A stretch of 10,104 nucleotides of DNA from Euperipatoides rowelli (GCA_003024985.2 PXIH01S0013199.1); one strand, 5' to 3'. Shown: positions 1-8,924, counted from the first letter of the stretch. The notes: a model not told the origin generated them from the sequence alone. Numbers and translations are program-made.

Positions 1-943
1 TTCAAGAGAAAACTACAAATAAAGAATCTGGGTACCCAGGTACCTACCCAGCCTGTAGAAGGTGTTTTTTTTTTCCCAGTCACATAAGGGTTAAAAATAT
101 GTGGATGTAAAATAGTTCACCAATTAAGTATTTCCATTTGGAAAGGAGGAGGAACTAGTTAACTAGTCACACTGAATGACTAGATTTTTCCAAGATCCCC
201 TACAGTTAATATTGGATTTCCTTATTTGTAGGCTATATGAAACTATAAAAATTAGTGTGTAAACAGATTTAAAGAATAATAAATAGGAGAGAGAGTGGGC
301 ACATTGGGCCTGGAGGCATATTGACCCTTTTTTTTTAAAAAAAATATTTTTACTCTACTGAATATTCACAAGTTTTAGTTTTAAGATCGACCACTATATG
401 GCCCTGCTGTTCATTATGGTTCTGAAATAAATGCCAAATTAAATATCTTTAAAATACAATTTGGGTATTATCTATGTAAATATTGATAAATATTATAGTT
501 CAGTGGTCAAGAGTGTGTTAACAGATTTCTCATGGAGAATACTAAGATATTTCACTTCCAAATCCCATGATGCCATTTATTGGAATTCAGTAAGTATCAG
601 AAAAATAAATTATGATTTAGTAACCATGCACTAGATATTTGTCAGAATAATTTGTACAAAGCTATCTCTTGAATTTTAGTTTAGAGGCCACAGTTTTGAT
701 GATGTAGATATTTTGTATTCGGGAGGATGATTTTAGAACTACCAAAGCCTCAAAACAAAAGGAAGGCTAATTTAAACCAATATTTCCTCACGGTTTAAAC
801 AAACAATTACAATATTTGCTTTCCCTTAAAATAGTCCCACTTTAAGTAAATAAATAAAACTTTTAAATGAAGAAATAGTTATTATAAACTGAAGATAAAT
901 AATTTTGTTTAAATATAATGTTGACTGGGGAATTCTTTTTAAG
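1..943 (+). other. 3' part of an upstream LST2 intron
   Basis: The sequence before exon A is AT-rich and non-coding, ending in a modest pyrimidine tract and AAG. I see two perfect short palindromes: CTGGGTACCCAG at 28-39 and ACTAGTTAACTAGT at 154-167. There is also a T/A homopolymer block near 329-355. I find no coding frame, RNA gene or recognisable transposon in it. The preceding exon is outside the window. Confidence 0.8.
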
Positions 944-1093
944 TGTTTAGCTGCAGGGTCCAGTATCATGAACAGAGAAGTCGAGAGTGCCAGTATGAGG
1001 CCTCTAGCTAAAGCTGTAACCAAGACACTGGATAATCTTCGTAGCCTACTCAGAGACCAAGCTCTACGAGATCCATTAAATTATACTGAAAAG
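944..1093 (+). CDS. ZFYVE28: LST2/ZFYVE28 homologue, internal exon A (partial gene)
   Basis: This 150-bp exon encodes 50 residues in phase 0 at both ends, starting [12 protein letters not shown] and ending [14 protein letters not shown] recognise it as part of the N-terminal domain of LST2, a FYVE-finger protein that acts at early endosomes and limits EGFR signalling. Compared from memory with human ZFYVE28 it aligns without gaps to about residues 107-156, with roughly two thirds identity; the MRPLAK and LRDQALRD blocks are exact. The acceptor is TTCTTTTTAAG before TGT. A second AG at 949-950 is possible, but the Cys-Leu-Ala codons it would remove match the family, so 944 is preferred. The donor is AAG|GTGGTC, usable but not ideal. 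The open frame running past both ends is intron read-through. The gene start lies upstream of the window and no initiator is claimed here. Confidence 0.93.
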
Positions 1094-2070
1094 GTGGTCA
1101 TTTTATTCTTTTCTTTTTTTTTCATCACTGGTATTACAGTTTGTTCATTGTTTTAAAAATTACTTAGTCTTTTATTTTTAACTTTTATTAATTTTTAAAT
1201 TAAAGTTATTACTATGTTAACATTTTTAATACATACAGTATATTATTCTTTCTATTATAACTCACCTATAGTTTATACCATTATTAAAATATTTCAATGA
1301 GAGACCAATTTGAAATAGATTGACGAATAGTTCCGATTTGGTATGAATTCTCAAACAAATGGATGAACATCTGCAGGGATGTTTGAAAATCTTTATATAT
1401 GAATCCATGTAGCTTATAATTACAGTATATACCGGTAGGCCTACAGTATGTAGGCTACAGTACATGTGATGTCAATATTTTTATTTTATTTTTCAAAATG
1501 TAAGTAGGCCTAATAAATGTTTGGATAATCAGGTTGATTCTTTTCTTTCATAGTTGAGCAGATTTTATAAGTTTTGAAGTTAGCTAATTCAACCTTTGTT
1601 TTTAACTTGTGTTTGGGGAGGAAGGGGAGATTTTCCGTGGACAATGAATTAACCAATTAATGTGGTATGGTCCAACTCTCTCCCTTACATCAGTTTTTTT
1701 AATCACTGATTGCCATTTTAACTTCATTCAGTGGTTTTTAAAAGTAGGTTACTTAGAGAAAATGTTTCGATCAAGTGATTGACTTAAACATTTTGTTCAT
1801 GGTCCAATTCATAAACATTTTCCAATTAGTCAATCAATCGTGACAAAACCATTCTCATCTAATCTCCATTAGAATACTTTAAAAATGTAAGGAGGCTATC
1901 TGAAAAAATTAAACAAAATGGAACATTAACTCCTTATATGTACATACTGTATTGGGTGTATGTGTGTACCGTATATAAGAAGGCCTAGATTTCACACCCA
2001 ACATTTTCCCACGTGCATATTTTATGCATACATATTGACATGCATGCTTTGTAATGCATGCTTTTTAGCA

Positions 2071-2850
2071 ACAGTTAGGGTCCAAGTGGGCTTTAAGTTA
2101 GTGATAATTTAAAAAAAAACATGTTTTGACCCTGTCTTTCTCTTAGAATTTAAATTAAAAGTAGGATTAAGGTTAGTGAGCCTTTTTTATGATCAAATTA
2201 ATAACATTATTGTACGTTCATTCAAAAAGGCTCATCGTTTTGACTTCAGATTTCTATTTGGAGTTAGGGTCAGGGTAGAGTTAAGGTTAGTGATCCTTTT
2301 CAAATAAATTTGATCAAATTAATTACATTGGAACATTCAAAAACATAATTGTTAGAATCGTCATTTTGACTTCAGACTTTCTATTTGGAGTTAGAAATCA
2401 GCTTAGGATCAGGGTTGGGTTAAGGTTAGTGATCCTTCTCAAATAAAATTGATCAATTATGTATGCTCATTCAAAAGCGTAATTGTTAGACTCATCGTTT
2501 TAACTTCAGGCTTTCTATTTGGAGTTAGTGTCTGGGTAGGATTAAGGTTAGTGAGCCTTTTAAATAAAATCCGATCAAATTAATAACATTGTGTGTTCAT
2601 TCAAAACAGAATTGTTAGGCTCATCGTTTTGACCAGGCTTTTTATTTGAAGTTAAGGTCAGAGTAGGATAAAGGTTAATGATCCTTTTCAAATAAAATTG
2701 ATCAAATTAATTACATTGTACGCTCATTCAAAATCATAATTGTTAGGCTCATCGTTTTGACCCAGACTTTCTATTTGGAGTTAGGGTCAGACTAGGCTTA
2801 AGGTTAGTGATCCTTTTTAAATAAAAATTTACTGCAATTAATTATATTAT
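2071..2850 (+). repeat. Diverged minisatellite, unit about 126 bp
   Basis: The marker GGTTA(G/A)TGA(T/G)CC recurs at 2171, 2285, 2424, 2546, 2673 and 2802, giving spacings of 114, 139, 122, 127 and 129 bp. A partial copy with AAGTTAGTGAT lies at about 2095. Each unit contains, in order, the marker, CAAATAAAATTGATCAAATTAATTACATT or a variant of it, TTCATTCAAAA, ATTGTTAG, CTCATCGTTTTGAC, CTTTCTATTTGGAGTTAG and a run resembling GGGTCAGGGTAGG before the next marker. Copies differ by substitutions and small indels, so the array is old. Its GTTAGGGTCAGGGT and TAAGGTTAG words resemble degenerate telomere-type repeats; that resemblance is only suggestive. Array ends are approximate. Confidence 0.9.
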
Positions 2851-2940
2851 TGTAGGCAGGTTCTTTAATGTAATGGTTTTTTGTTATTTTCAATTTTTGG
2901 ATTAAAAGGGATAAAGAGACGCTGAAAGCAATGCTATAAA

Positions 2941-2984
2941 GCATATTTCCAGCATACATGTCGTACAGTATGTGGGAAATATGC
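2941..2984. repeat. Short hairpin, 17-nt arms
   Basis: The arm GCATATTTCCAGCATAC (2941-2957) pairs with GTATGTGGGAAATATGC (2968-2984) at 15 of 17 positions around a 10-nt spacer. It lies just downstream of the minisatellite. It may be a relic of a small inverted-repeat element or a chance fold in AT-rich sequence; no function can be read from it. Confidence 0.6.
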
Positions 2985-3220
2985 ACATTGAAAAATAAAT
3001 GCTGGTTACACGATCTAGGCACTATTTGTATATATGCAGTATAAGTTGTATAGAGAGAGACTCAAAGAATGTCTATTTATTAAACTCATTTGTTTTTTTG
3101 CAACATAAGACTCAAAATGGCAAACCAAACAATCTTTAAAACACTGCATTATTGAATCTGCCACTAAAATCATTCAAATGTAATCTGCATCAATTTGATT
3201 CTACTAAAAGGTGCCTACAC

Positions 3221-3303
3221 ACAGTATTCATTTATAAAATATGTATATAGACTACAGTATATTTACTGTATATACATGTACATATTTTATAAATGAATAC
3301 TGT
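3221..3303. repeat. Perfect inverted repeat, 25-bp arms, 33-nt spacer
   Basis: ACAGTATTCATTTATAAAATATGTA at 3221-3245 is exactly reverse-complemented at 3279-3303. The 33-nt spacer itself holds a near-palindrome built on TACAGTA...TACTGTA, so the whole 83 bp could fold into one extended hairpin. Perfect arms amid intron sequence full of small changes suggest a recent origin or active maintenance, for example a miniature inverted-repeat element or a palindrome-forming replication event. I could not identify a family, a flanking target duplication or any coding content. Confidence 0.85.
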
Positions 3304-3873
3304 CTGTACTGTATATAGCCTACAGTACATCATAAAATTTGCATGCCTAGGAATAAAATGGGGTGGCACACTTAATTGGTAGCTTATGATTTCATAATAT
3401 GATACACCAACAAATGTGCCGTCAGAGTTCAAAATGATCACAGTTTATATCTTAACTGTACAAAAAGACAGTGAAATGTGTAGTATGTGCACTTATCTGG
3501 CTAGCAGGCACATTTTTTTAAAATCTAAAAATGGTTAAAGATGGGTGATAAAACACTTACTGTATTACATTATGGTGCAGTGCCAGAACATTGGACATGA
3601 AATGAAGATGGTGGCCATTTATTGTATATAGGCCTACTGTACATGTATGTGGTAAAATCTTAAGCTTAGAATGGAAATTAGGTCATATACTGTAAATTAA
3701 CACAAGTCTAATTTTAAAAATCTATATAGAATTTATTATTTTTATTTTTTTTTATAGAATTTGTTTAAACCAAGTTATTTAAATAAATTTTTCTATTACC
3801 AGTAATAAATTTTCAGTTTTTTTTTTTTTTATCAAAATGTTGTTAGAAATTAAATCTTTAATTATTTTTCTAG

Positions 3874-3926
3874 ATCAGAGAAGCTTTGAAGCAGTTTGAC
3901 CAACTGTTTTCGGAATTTGAACTCAG
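3874..3926 (+). CDS. ZFYVE28: LST2/ZFYVE28 homologue, internal exon B (53 bp)
   Basis: This short exon is too small to stand out as an open reading frame. It begins in phase 0 after the strong acceptor ATTTTTCTAG and ends at CTCAG|GTATGG with two bases of a split codon. It encodes IREALKQFDQLFSEFEL, which follows directly on the YTEK end of exon A and matches the LST2 family pattern REAL..FD.LF.EFEL. The leftover AG joins the first C of the next exon to make AGC (Ser), as expected for the family sequence [11 protein letters not shown]. It continues the mostly helical N-terminal domain. The flanking introns are 2780 and 3325 bp. The phase fit and the exact continuation of the family sequence make the call firm even though the exon codes for fewer than 18 residues. 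Confidence 0.93.
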
Positions 3927-4848
3927 GTATGGTATATTCTTGGAACAGAGATGTGATAATTTAAATATAATACACGAATTAGACATTAACAACACTAATG
4001 CAAATCATCTCATTTATGTGGAGTATTTCAGTACAAATCTGTTATTTTGAGTTTTATTAACATTTTTTTTTTTAATTTTTATTATTACAAGGTGAAGGGT
4101 GTCTAGAATTTAAGATTTTCTATCATAGATGGGTATTATTGAGCGATTTTATAGCAGTTGCTATAACCTACTGTATATGCTCAAAATGTTGTAAAAAGAC
4201 TTAAAAATATCAATCTGCATTTATAAATCATCATGCTTTACCACCAGAGATTTTCAAAACTGAAATGAAGTGATGCTTTTCCCGTCACAAGTCCACTACA
4301 GATTTTACATTCAAATAATACCTTAAAGGTGAATGTTCAATGGATTTAAACCTTTTTTTAATCATTTATTTTGACAGATAAGCACTACAAAAATGGTGTT
4401 TAATAGACTTTATCCTCAATCCCACATAGGAAAAAGTCTAGAGGTGTTGTTATGATGCCCAACACATTTGTCAGGGAAGTATGGCATTAAGGAATCTTGA
4501 ACAATTCATTCCCAATGTGGTGTACCATCCTAATGGAAATCACAACTGAAATACAACAAAAAGCATTTTCCTCTATAGAAGCCATTTTTAATTATGGTGA
4601 TTGCAGTGCCACCTACTGTCACATAGGCTATGTTATAAAAAACTCTGAGCTAGAACTCAGAGTAACTACTGTACATGTCATGAGTACAAACAGAGCGAGA
4701 CGGAGTCCGAGATTATTAAAATCCTCTTAACAGAGTAATAAAAGAAGGAGACGAAAGGAGAAAAATGCACAGTTAAAAAAAAAAAAAGACTTTAAAAGTC
4801 TAATTTCACCCTAACTTATTGTTAGACAGAAGAAAAAAACAATAATTT

Positions 4849-4927
4849 CCGTGCCAGGACATGAACATGTGATCTTTGTATTCAACATTATAAAGTCAGC
4901 ATATTTTGCTATCTGTGCCACCAAGAT
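4849..4927 (-). repeat. tRNA-derived SINE head or decayed tRNA-like sequence
   Basis: Read on the minus strand, this segment has the order of RNA polymerase III internal promoter elements. An A-box-like TGGCACAGATAGCA lies at 4907-4920 (tRNA consensus TRGCnnAGYnGG), and a B-box-like TGTTCATGTCC lies at 4857-4867 (consensus GGTTCGANTCC). The spacing, the intervening ATGCTGACTT and the following TGGCACGG look like a tRNA. The acceptor and T stems pair poorly and no convincing anticodon loop forms, so it is not a working tRNA. Past the 3' side of the head (toward 4770) there is an A/T-rich run on the minus strand that could be the rest of a SINE tail. A SINE relic is the best reading; chance similarity cannot be excluded. 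Confidence 0.55.
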
Positions 4928-5270
4928 ATAGATAATAGATATTGCTATTGTATCTCATTGACTGGAAACAATTCATTTTTCAGCATTTCAATTATAATGA
5001 CCGACATTGTAAAAGATCTTGTATAGTCGAAATAAGAAAATTATGTGGAGGAAGTAGTGCCTAGACAAAGGTTACCTCCATTTTGGATTTTGATTGTTAC
5101 AATGCATTTTGGGTACTCCTCTGAATTCCAATGCTTTTACTCAAGAGTTTATTAAAATCTGTGACAGTGTGTGCTCCGATTTTTTTAAAATCCGATTTCT
5201 CTGGAATTGGAGCATGCTCTAATGTACTCCGAGTGTTCAAAGTTTTTTAAAAAAACATTCATCTAGTGTG

Positions 5271-5605
5271 CACCTATTGAGAAACAATAAAAACTTTTGA
5301 GTTTACCTACTGTACATTTTGCTTCAAACGGTTTACTGCTACCTATAATGATTTTTTTCATAATGAAGGGAAAGACTTTGTTACCCATCATACACCTATT
5401 AAGAAACAACAAAACATTTGAGTTTGCTGCTACCTAGCATTTTTTTTAATGTAATGAGGGAAATGCTGTTTTCCAGCATGTACCTATTGTTACCCAGCAT
5501 GCACATATTAAGAAATAGTAAAAATTGTACGAGTTCGCCTATATTTTGCCACAAACTGTTCGCTGCTATCTATAATGACTTCACTTTTTTTTATTATTAT
5601 TATTG
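5271..5605 (+). repeat. Diverged tandem repeat, three units of about 110-122 bp
   Basis: Three copies begin CACCTATTGAGAAACAATAA (5271), CACCTATTAAGAAACAACAA (5393) and CACATATTAAGAAATAGTAA (5502). Each continues with a GAGTT word and then GCTACCTA or GCTATCTA plus a T-rich run (near 5338, 5429 and 5565). Spacing is 122 and 109 bp. Copies are clearly diverged. The array ends in TTATTATTATTATTG near 5590-5605. Confidence 0.75.
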
Positions 5606-5779
5606 TTTATGCTGCTGTTTAGTGAACTGCTTCGCTACAAAGAAAGAATGAAAAAATTGAAATTCAAACTGTTGATTAGGCTGGAATGTCAATAAAAATA
5701 ATAAATAATACAGAATCAGCAATTAGCCGTAGAAATCATTATCATAAAAGCCCTCAAATAACATTGCTGTACATTCATA

Positions 5780-5830
5780 CTAACGGGGCGGCACCGCCAT
5801 CACTGGATTGACATTCGTCAATCCAGCCAC
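5780..5830. other. Local GC-rich island with two perfect hairpins
   Basis: Inside an otherwise AT-rich intron, GGCGG-CA-CCGCC (5786-5797) is followed by CTGGATTGAC-ATTC-GTCAATCCAG (5803-5826), a perfect 10-bp stem with a 4-nt loop. The next ~110 bp also have a more mixed composition than their surroundings. This could be the remains of a transposable element terminus or a conserved noncoding element; I recognise neither. Confidence 0.6.
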
Positions 5831-6289
5831 AGAACTAAAGAACCATTAAATAAAATGAGAACTCGCTGGAAAGATGAATGTCCTTTCAAACGACTGAGAC
5901 CCTGAGATATGCGTAATACATTCTTAAACAGTAAGAAACACTAACGCTTGCAAAATAAAATCACATTAATAAATTATTAATTTGCATGTGTAAAATAAGT
6001 TTTATGCACTGTTGACACTCGTATAATTAATTGAATTTTACTGACACAGAATTTACTGTACTTATTAAAAATAGAAAAAGTCATGTCACGAGAGTAAACA
6101 AAACAAAAAAAATCATCTATTCCCTTCTACACACAAATTAATATGATAAGATGCAAAAATAAGTAATTTCTTAGCCAATGAGATTTTGCAGAGATATCCC
6201 ATCAGATACTGTATATTAAGGTGCAGGCATTCTTCCATGCTATCGGAACCAGTCTTAAAAATCTTGTGTTGACCAATGTCGTTTTTAAG

Positions 6290-6432
6290 TTGTTGTTTTT
6301 TTTTTTTGTTTTTTTTTTCAATTATTATTTTCTTTAAGGTTTTTAATTTCATCTCAAGTTTCTTAATTTCTTTAAGTTTTCTATTTTTTTTTTTCTGGGG
6401 CTGTATTTAGACAGTAAGCTTTTTTTTCTTCA
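6290..6432 (+). repeat. T-rich low-complexity tract
   Basis: Several runs of 8 to 14 T residues are separated by short spacers between about 6290 and 6432. The open frame opposite it on the minus strand (6113-6352, rich in Lys) is an artefact of this composition. Confidence 0.85.
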
Positions 6433-6695
6433 TTATCTGTAAAAATCTCAACATAATATTTTGCAGAATACGGAAATTTATCTTAGCCACATAGCTTATA
6501 CCATTTAATATGTCTGAAAGAAAAATTGCAAATGAAATTTCAAACACTTTGCAGACTTTTGAAGGGAAATTATTTTGTCACATGGGCCATTTAACAATAA
6601 TTATTTCAACTGCTTTTGATATGACTTCTGGATTGACAGACTAGTTTTCACACTAGTTTTAATTCATGATATGATTGACCAGAAAGAAAAAAATA

Positions 6696-7074
6696 ACCTT
6701 GGAACAATGGGACCAAAGGTACATGATGCAACTCTGTTCCAAGGCAAAATATAGTGTTTTATTTTATTAGAACTCAGCCCTATGTGTTTATGTTATGCTA
6801 AGAAAACCAAATAGCCGGTGAAGCTTACCAATTCTAAAGTAAAAGTGTGCCTAATCAGATCTAGAATATTACTAGGGTAGTAAAATATAGGAAAAAAAAA
6901 TTTAATCTTCAAATAGTTTACTTTGCACTGACATATATTTTTTTAACAATGGAGAGACACATTGAATGCTATGAAGACTATTATAGGCTGACACTTTTTT
7001 TTGGTACAATTTCTATCTCGTATTTGCCAAAAAGATGACGTGCATTACTAGAGAAACAAAATTTGTTCCAAGGT
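6696..7074. repeat. Possible terminal inverted repeat pair (12 bp)
   Basis: ACCTTGGAACAA at 6696-6707 is exactly reverse-complemented by TTGTTCCAAGGT at 7063-7074, about 380 bp overall, and a third related copy TGTTCCAAGG lies at 6735-6744. This could mark a small nonautonomous DNA element. No target-site duplication is evident and the interior is featureless, so chance or older rearrangement is possible. Confidence 0.35.
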
Positions 7075-7251
7075 ACATTATGCTCAGCTTTCCCTACATT
7101 AAATATTTTGTTTAAATTCAAGTCACCTTTATGAATTTGGAATGTGTTTTTTTTTTTTCTTTTACTTCTTATTCTATCGAAATAAATATTAGATACTATA
7201 TTTAGTTTTGAGCTGAATTTTTATTTAACATTTCTGTTATATTAATTCCAG

Positions 7252-7341
7252 CTACGTAAGTGCCATGGTTCCTGTAAAAACAATGAAAGAATATGATATT
7301 CAGCAAGATGTGATTGTGTTATTTTCAGAAGCAGTTCAGAG
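7252..7341 (+). CDS. ZFYVE28: LST2/ZFYVE28 homologue, internal exon C
   Basis: This 90-bp exon follows the acceptor TTAATTCCAG and ends at CAGAG|GTAATG. Its first base completes a Ser codon started in exon B, and the frame then reads [19 protein letters not shown] followed by [10 protein letters not shown], with AG left over for an Arg or Ser codon completed in the next exon. The family sequence I remember has VERALDFGYL at this point, so the next exon should begin with A or G (Arg). YVSAMVPVK and the QQ.VIVLF block are diagnostic of LST2. The exon both enters and leaves in phase 2. No internal stop or frameshift is seen, so the gene looks functional. The remainder, including the C-terminal FYVE zinc finger that in this family binds phosphatidylinositol 3-phosphate, lies beyond the right edge. 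Confidence 0.93.
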
Positions 7342-8230
7342 GTAATGACTAATATTTTCATTCCTTTTTACCAGTAAAATATAAAATTAGTTTCTCACAA
7401 AACAAAAATTTTACAATTATCTACTTTAGTGATTTATTTTTATTTATTTATTTTATGAAATCGTTTTGTATCTTGAAACCATAATTAAAACTCAGAATTG
7501 TAGTTTTTTTTTTTTTGTATTTATCAGTATATAATAAGCTTTAAAAAATAAGATTTATTATATATAAATAGAAAAAAAAAACATAGATAAATCAAAAATG
7601 GCTGTGAGGCCAATTACAATTAGTTAGAGCATAGGTATAAAAAGTGTTAGTTACATAAAACTACAAAATATTATATGATGCAGTCAAATCATTAATTTTA
7701 TTGATAGCAAGGTATTTACAGTATACTTTACTGTATATAACAGAATTTATTGTAATGGTATACTTATATGGGATATATTATACAAAGATAGTTCATTGTA
7801 TATTGAAATGGAATATTGAGCTGAAACAGTAATAGTAAATAATGGAGAATCTAAATTTAAATGAGATAAATTATAAGATAGCTTAATCAAACTTTGTTCT
7901 TCATCTGGGCAAGGAGGCCGAATGAAAATAAAGTACTATATAATTGTATGATGATTAAAAGAGATAACTTAAAGTTTATACTTAAAAAACTTGAGAAATT
8001 GATACTGAATATGTTCAGTGTACTGTGTATAGACTCCAGTGATGTAAAGTTATTAGAAATCACCATTGCACATTCCAATATACAAAAAATAGTCCAAAAA
8101 AAGTCCTTAAAAAAAGAGTAGGCTAATTAGAGAAATGTAATGTGATAATTTTGGTAGAGTGAATTAGCGATTAGAATGAAAAGGAAATCCAACTTCAGGT
8201 TATTTGGTCAAAATAACTTCAATCGAGTGA

Positions 8231-8577
8231 TATAATTTTTATGAACAATCTTTTCCAATCATCAAAAAATTCATTAGATCTAATGATCTCAGTTGGTTTG
8301 AACCTATTTCTGATTTGACAAAAATTAAAACTAAAGCATTTAAAAATAATGACATAACATTAATGTTAAAATCAACAAGGAGAATAAAAATAGCAGTCAG
8401 AAAGTATAACTTCAAAGAATTGGAAAGGAATATGGCCAAGATCAAAAATGGTTCCAGAAGTTTTCATCATAGTAGTTAAAAATGCCACAGGAGTAAAGAA
8501 CAAATGTTGATTAATTACTTTCCCTAATAAAAACAGCGATCAAACTACACAGGAAATCAGCAACTACTTTTTTTAGT
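8231..8577 (+). pseudogene. LINE polyprotein remnant: endonuclease-RT linker
   Basis: One open stretch without a start codon runs 8231-8479 and contains SNDLSWFEPISDLTKIKTK then AFKNND...RIKIAVRKYNF and IKNGSRSF. This fits the basic linker after the endonuclease of CR1/L2-type elements (W at the start, a Lys/Arg-rich AF.N.D segment, IRKAK-like and N..SRSWWK-like motifs). The frame then slips: from about 8461 another frame reads VVKNATGVKN, then after a TGA reads LITFPNKNSDQTTQEISNYFF and stops at a TAG. That segment corresponds to the A..I..FF region just ahead of the reverse transcriptase. At least one frameshift and two stops are visible. Confidence 0.7.
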
Positions 8578-8590
8578 TTATCCAATTCAC

Positions 8591-8924
8591 ACCCATCATC
8601 AATAGACGGATAAATAATTTTTTAACAAATGTTTAGGTTGTATTGAAATTGAAGAGGTGTCTTAACAATGGAGCATGCAAGTAAGGATATTATTATGTTA
8701 AGCAATGTAGAGTTGATGTTATGAATCATGTTACAATATTGGTACCAGAATTCTACAAGATATTATTTAAATAACTAATATTGTAGCATCATTCATAACA
8801 TCAACACTATAATTCTTAACAGAATATTAGCCTTCCTTGCTTGCTTCATTGTTAAGACAACTGTTCCATTTCAATATAGCCTAAAAATTTGTTAAAAATA
8901 TTTATCCATCTACTGATGATGGGT
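8591..8924. repeat. Long foldback (inverted repeat), arms about 150 bp
   Basis: The left arm 8591-8740 (from ACCCATCATCAATAGACGGA to GTTACAATATT) is reverse-complemented by the right arm 8777-8924, with about 20 substitutions and a 2-nt gap by hand alignment (roughly 85 percent). The 36-nt spacer (8741-8776) contains GGTACC and GAATTC palindromic words. The arms end at the same ACCCATCATC sequence and similarity stops abruptly outside. The foldback sits inside the LINE relic, where the reverse transcriptase core should be. It could be a MITE or foldback transposon, or an inverted duplication made during repair. No transposase or clear target duplication is seen. Confidence 0.9.

Larger units (their letters stand above)
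1094..3873 (+). other. LST2 intron between exons A and B (2780 bp)
   Basis: This phase-0 intron starts GTGGTC and ends TTTTTCTAG. Its main contents are the minisatellite and the palindromes listed separately. Around 1430-1515, 1980 and 3630 it carries repeated AGGCCTA words beside ACAGTA/TACTGTA words. The direct repeat GCATGCTTT occurs twice near 2042-2066. Short open frames on either strand (for example 1262-1465 and 2804-3022 on the minus strand) have no family resemblance and follow AT-rich composition. Confidence 0.85.
3927..7251 (+). other. LST2 intron between exons B and C (3325 bp)
   Basis: This phase-2 intron starts GTATGG and ends TTAATTCCAG. It contains the SINE-like relic, tandem repeats, a GC-rich island and T tracts listed separately. 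A small perfect stem ACTCTGAG / CTCAGAGT with a 6-nt loop lies at 4642-4663. Stretches 3927-4640 and 5930-6290 hold nothing I recognise. Open frames at 4497-4730 and 5418-5651 (+) and 6113-6352 (-) show low-complexity or repeat-derived composition and no protein family. Confidence 0.85.

Noticed and set aside
826-1023. 65-residue minus-strand open frame
   Set aside because: It lies opposite exon A and upstream intron; it is a shadow of the conserved + strand LST2 coding sequence.
1756-1857. Imperfect foldback around GATTGACT / AGTCAATC
   Set aside because: Only about 8 bases pair perfectly and the rest is AT-rich partial matching, so I do not call it an element.
4497-4730. 77-residue + strand open frame
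   Set aside because: It shows no recognisable domain or splice context and lies in intron sequence; best explained as a chance frame.
4849-4927. Functional tRNA gene on the minus strand
   Set aside because: Acceptor and T stems do not pair well and no clear anticodon loop is formed, so it is listed only as a SINE-like relic.
6113-6352. 79-residue minus-strand Lys-rich open frame
   Set aside because: It is the complement of poly-T tracts; its composition alone explains the Lys/Asn-rich translation.
8239-8445. 68-residue minus-strand hydrophobic open frame, membrane-protein-like
   Set aside because: It is antisense to the Lys/Arg-rich LINE linker on the + strand, whose complement naturally reads as hydrophobic.
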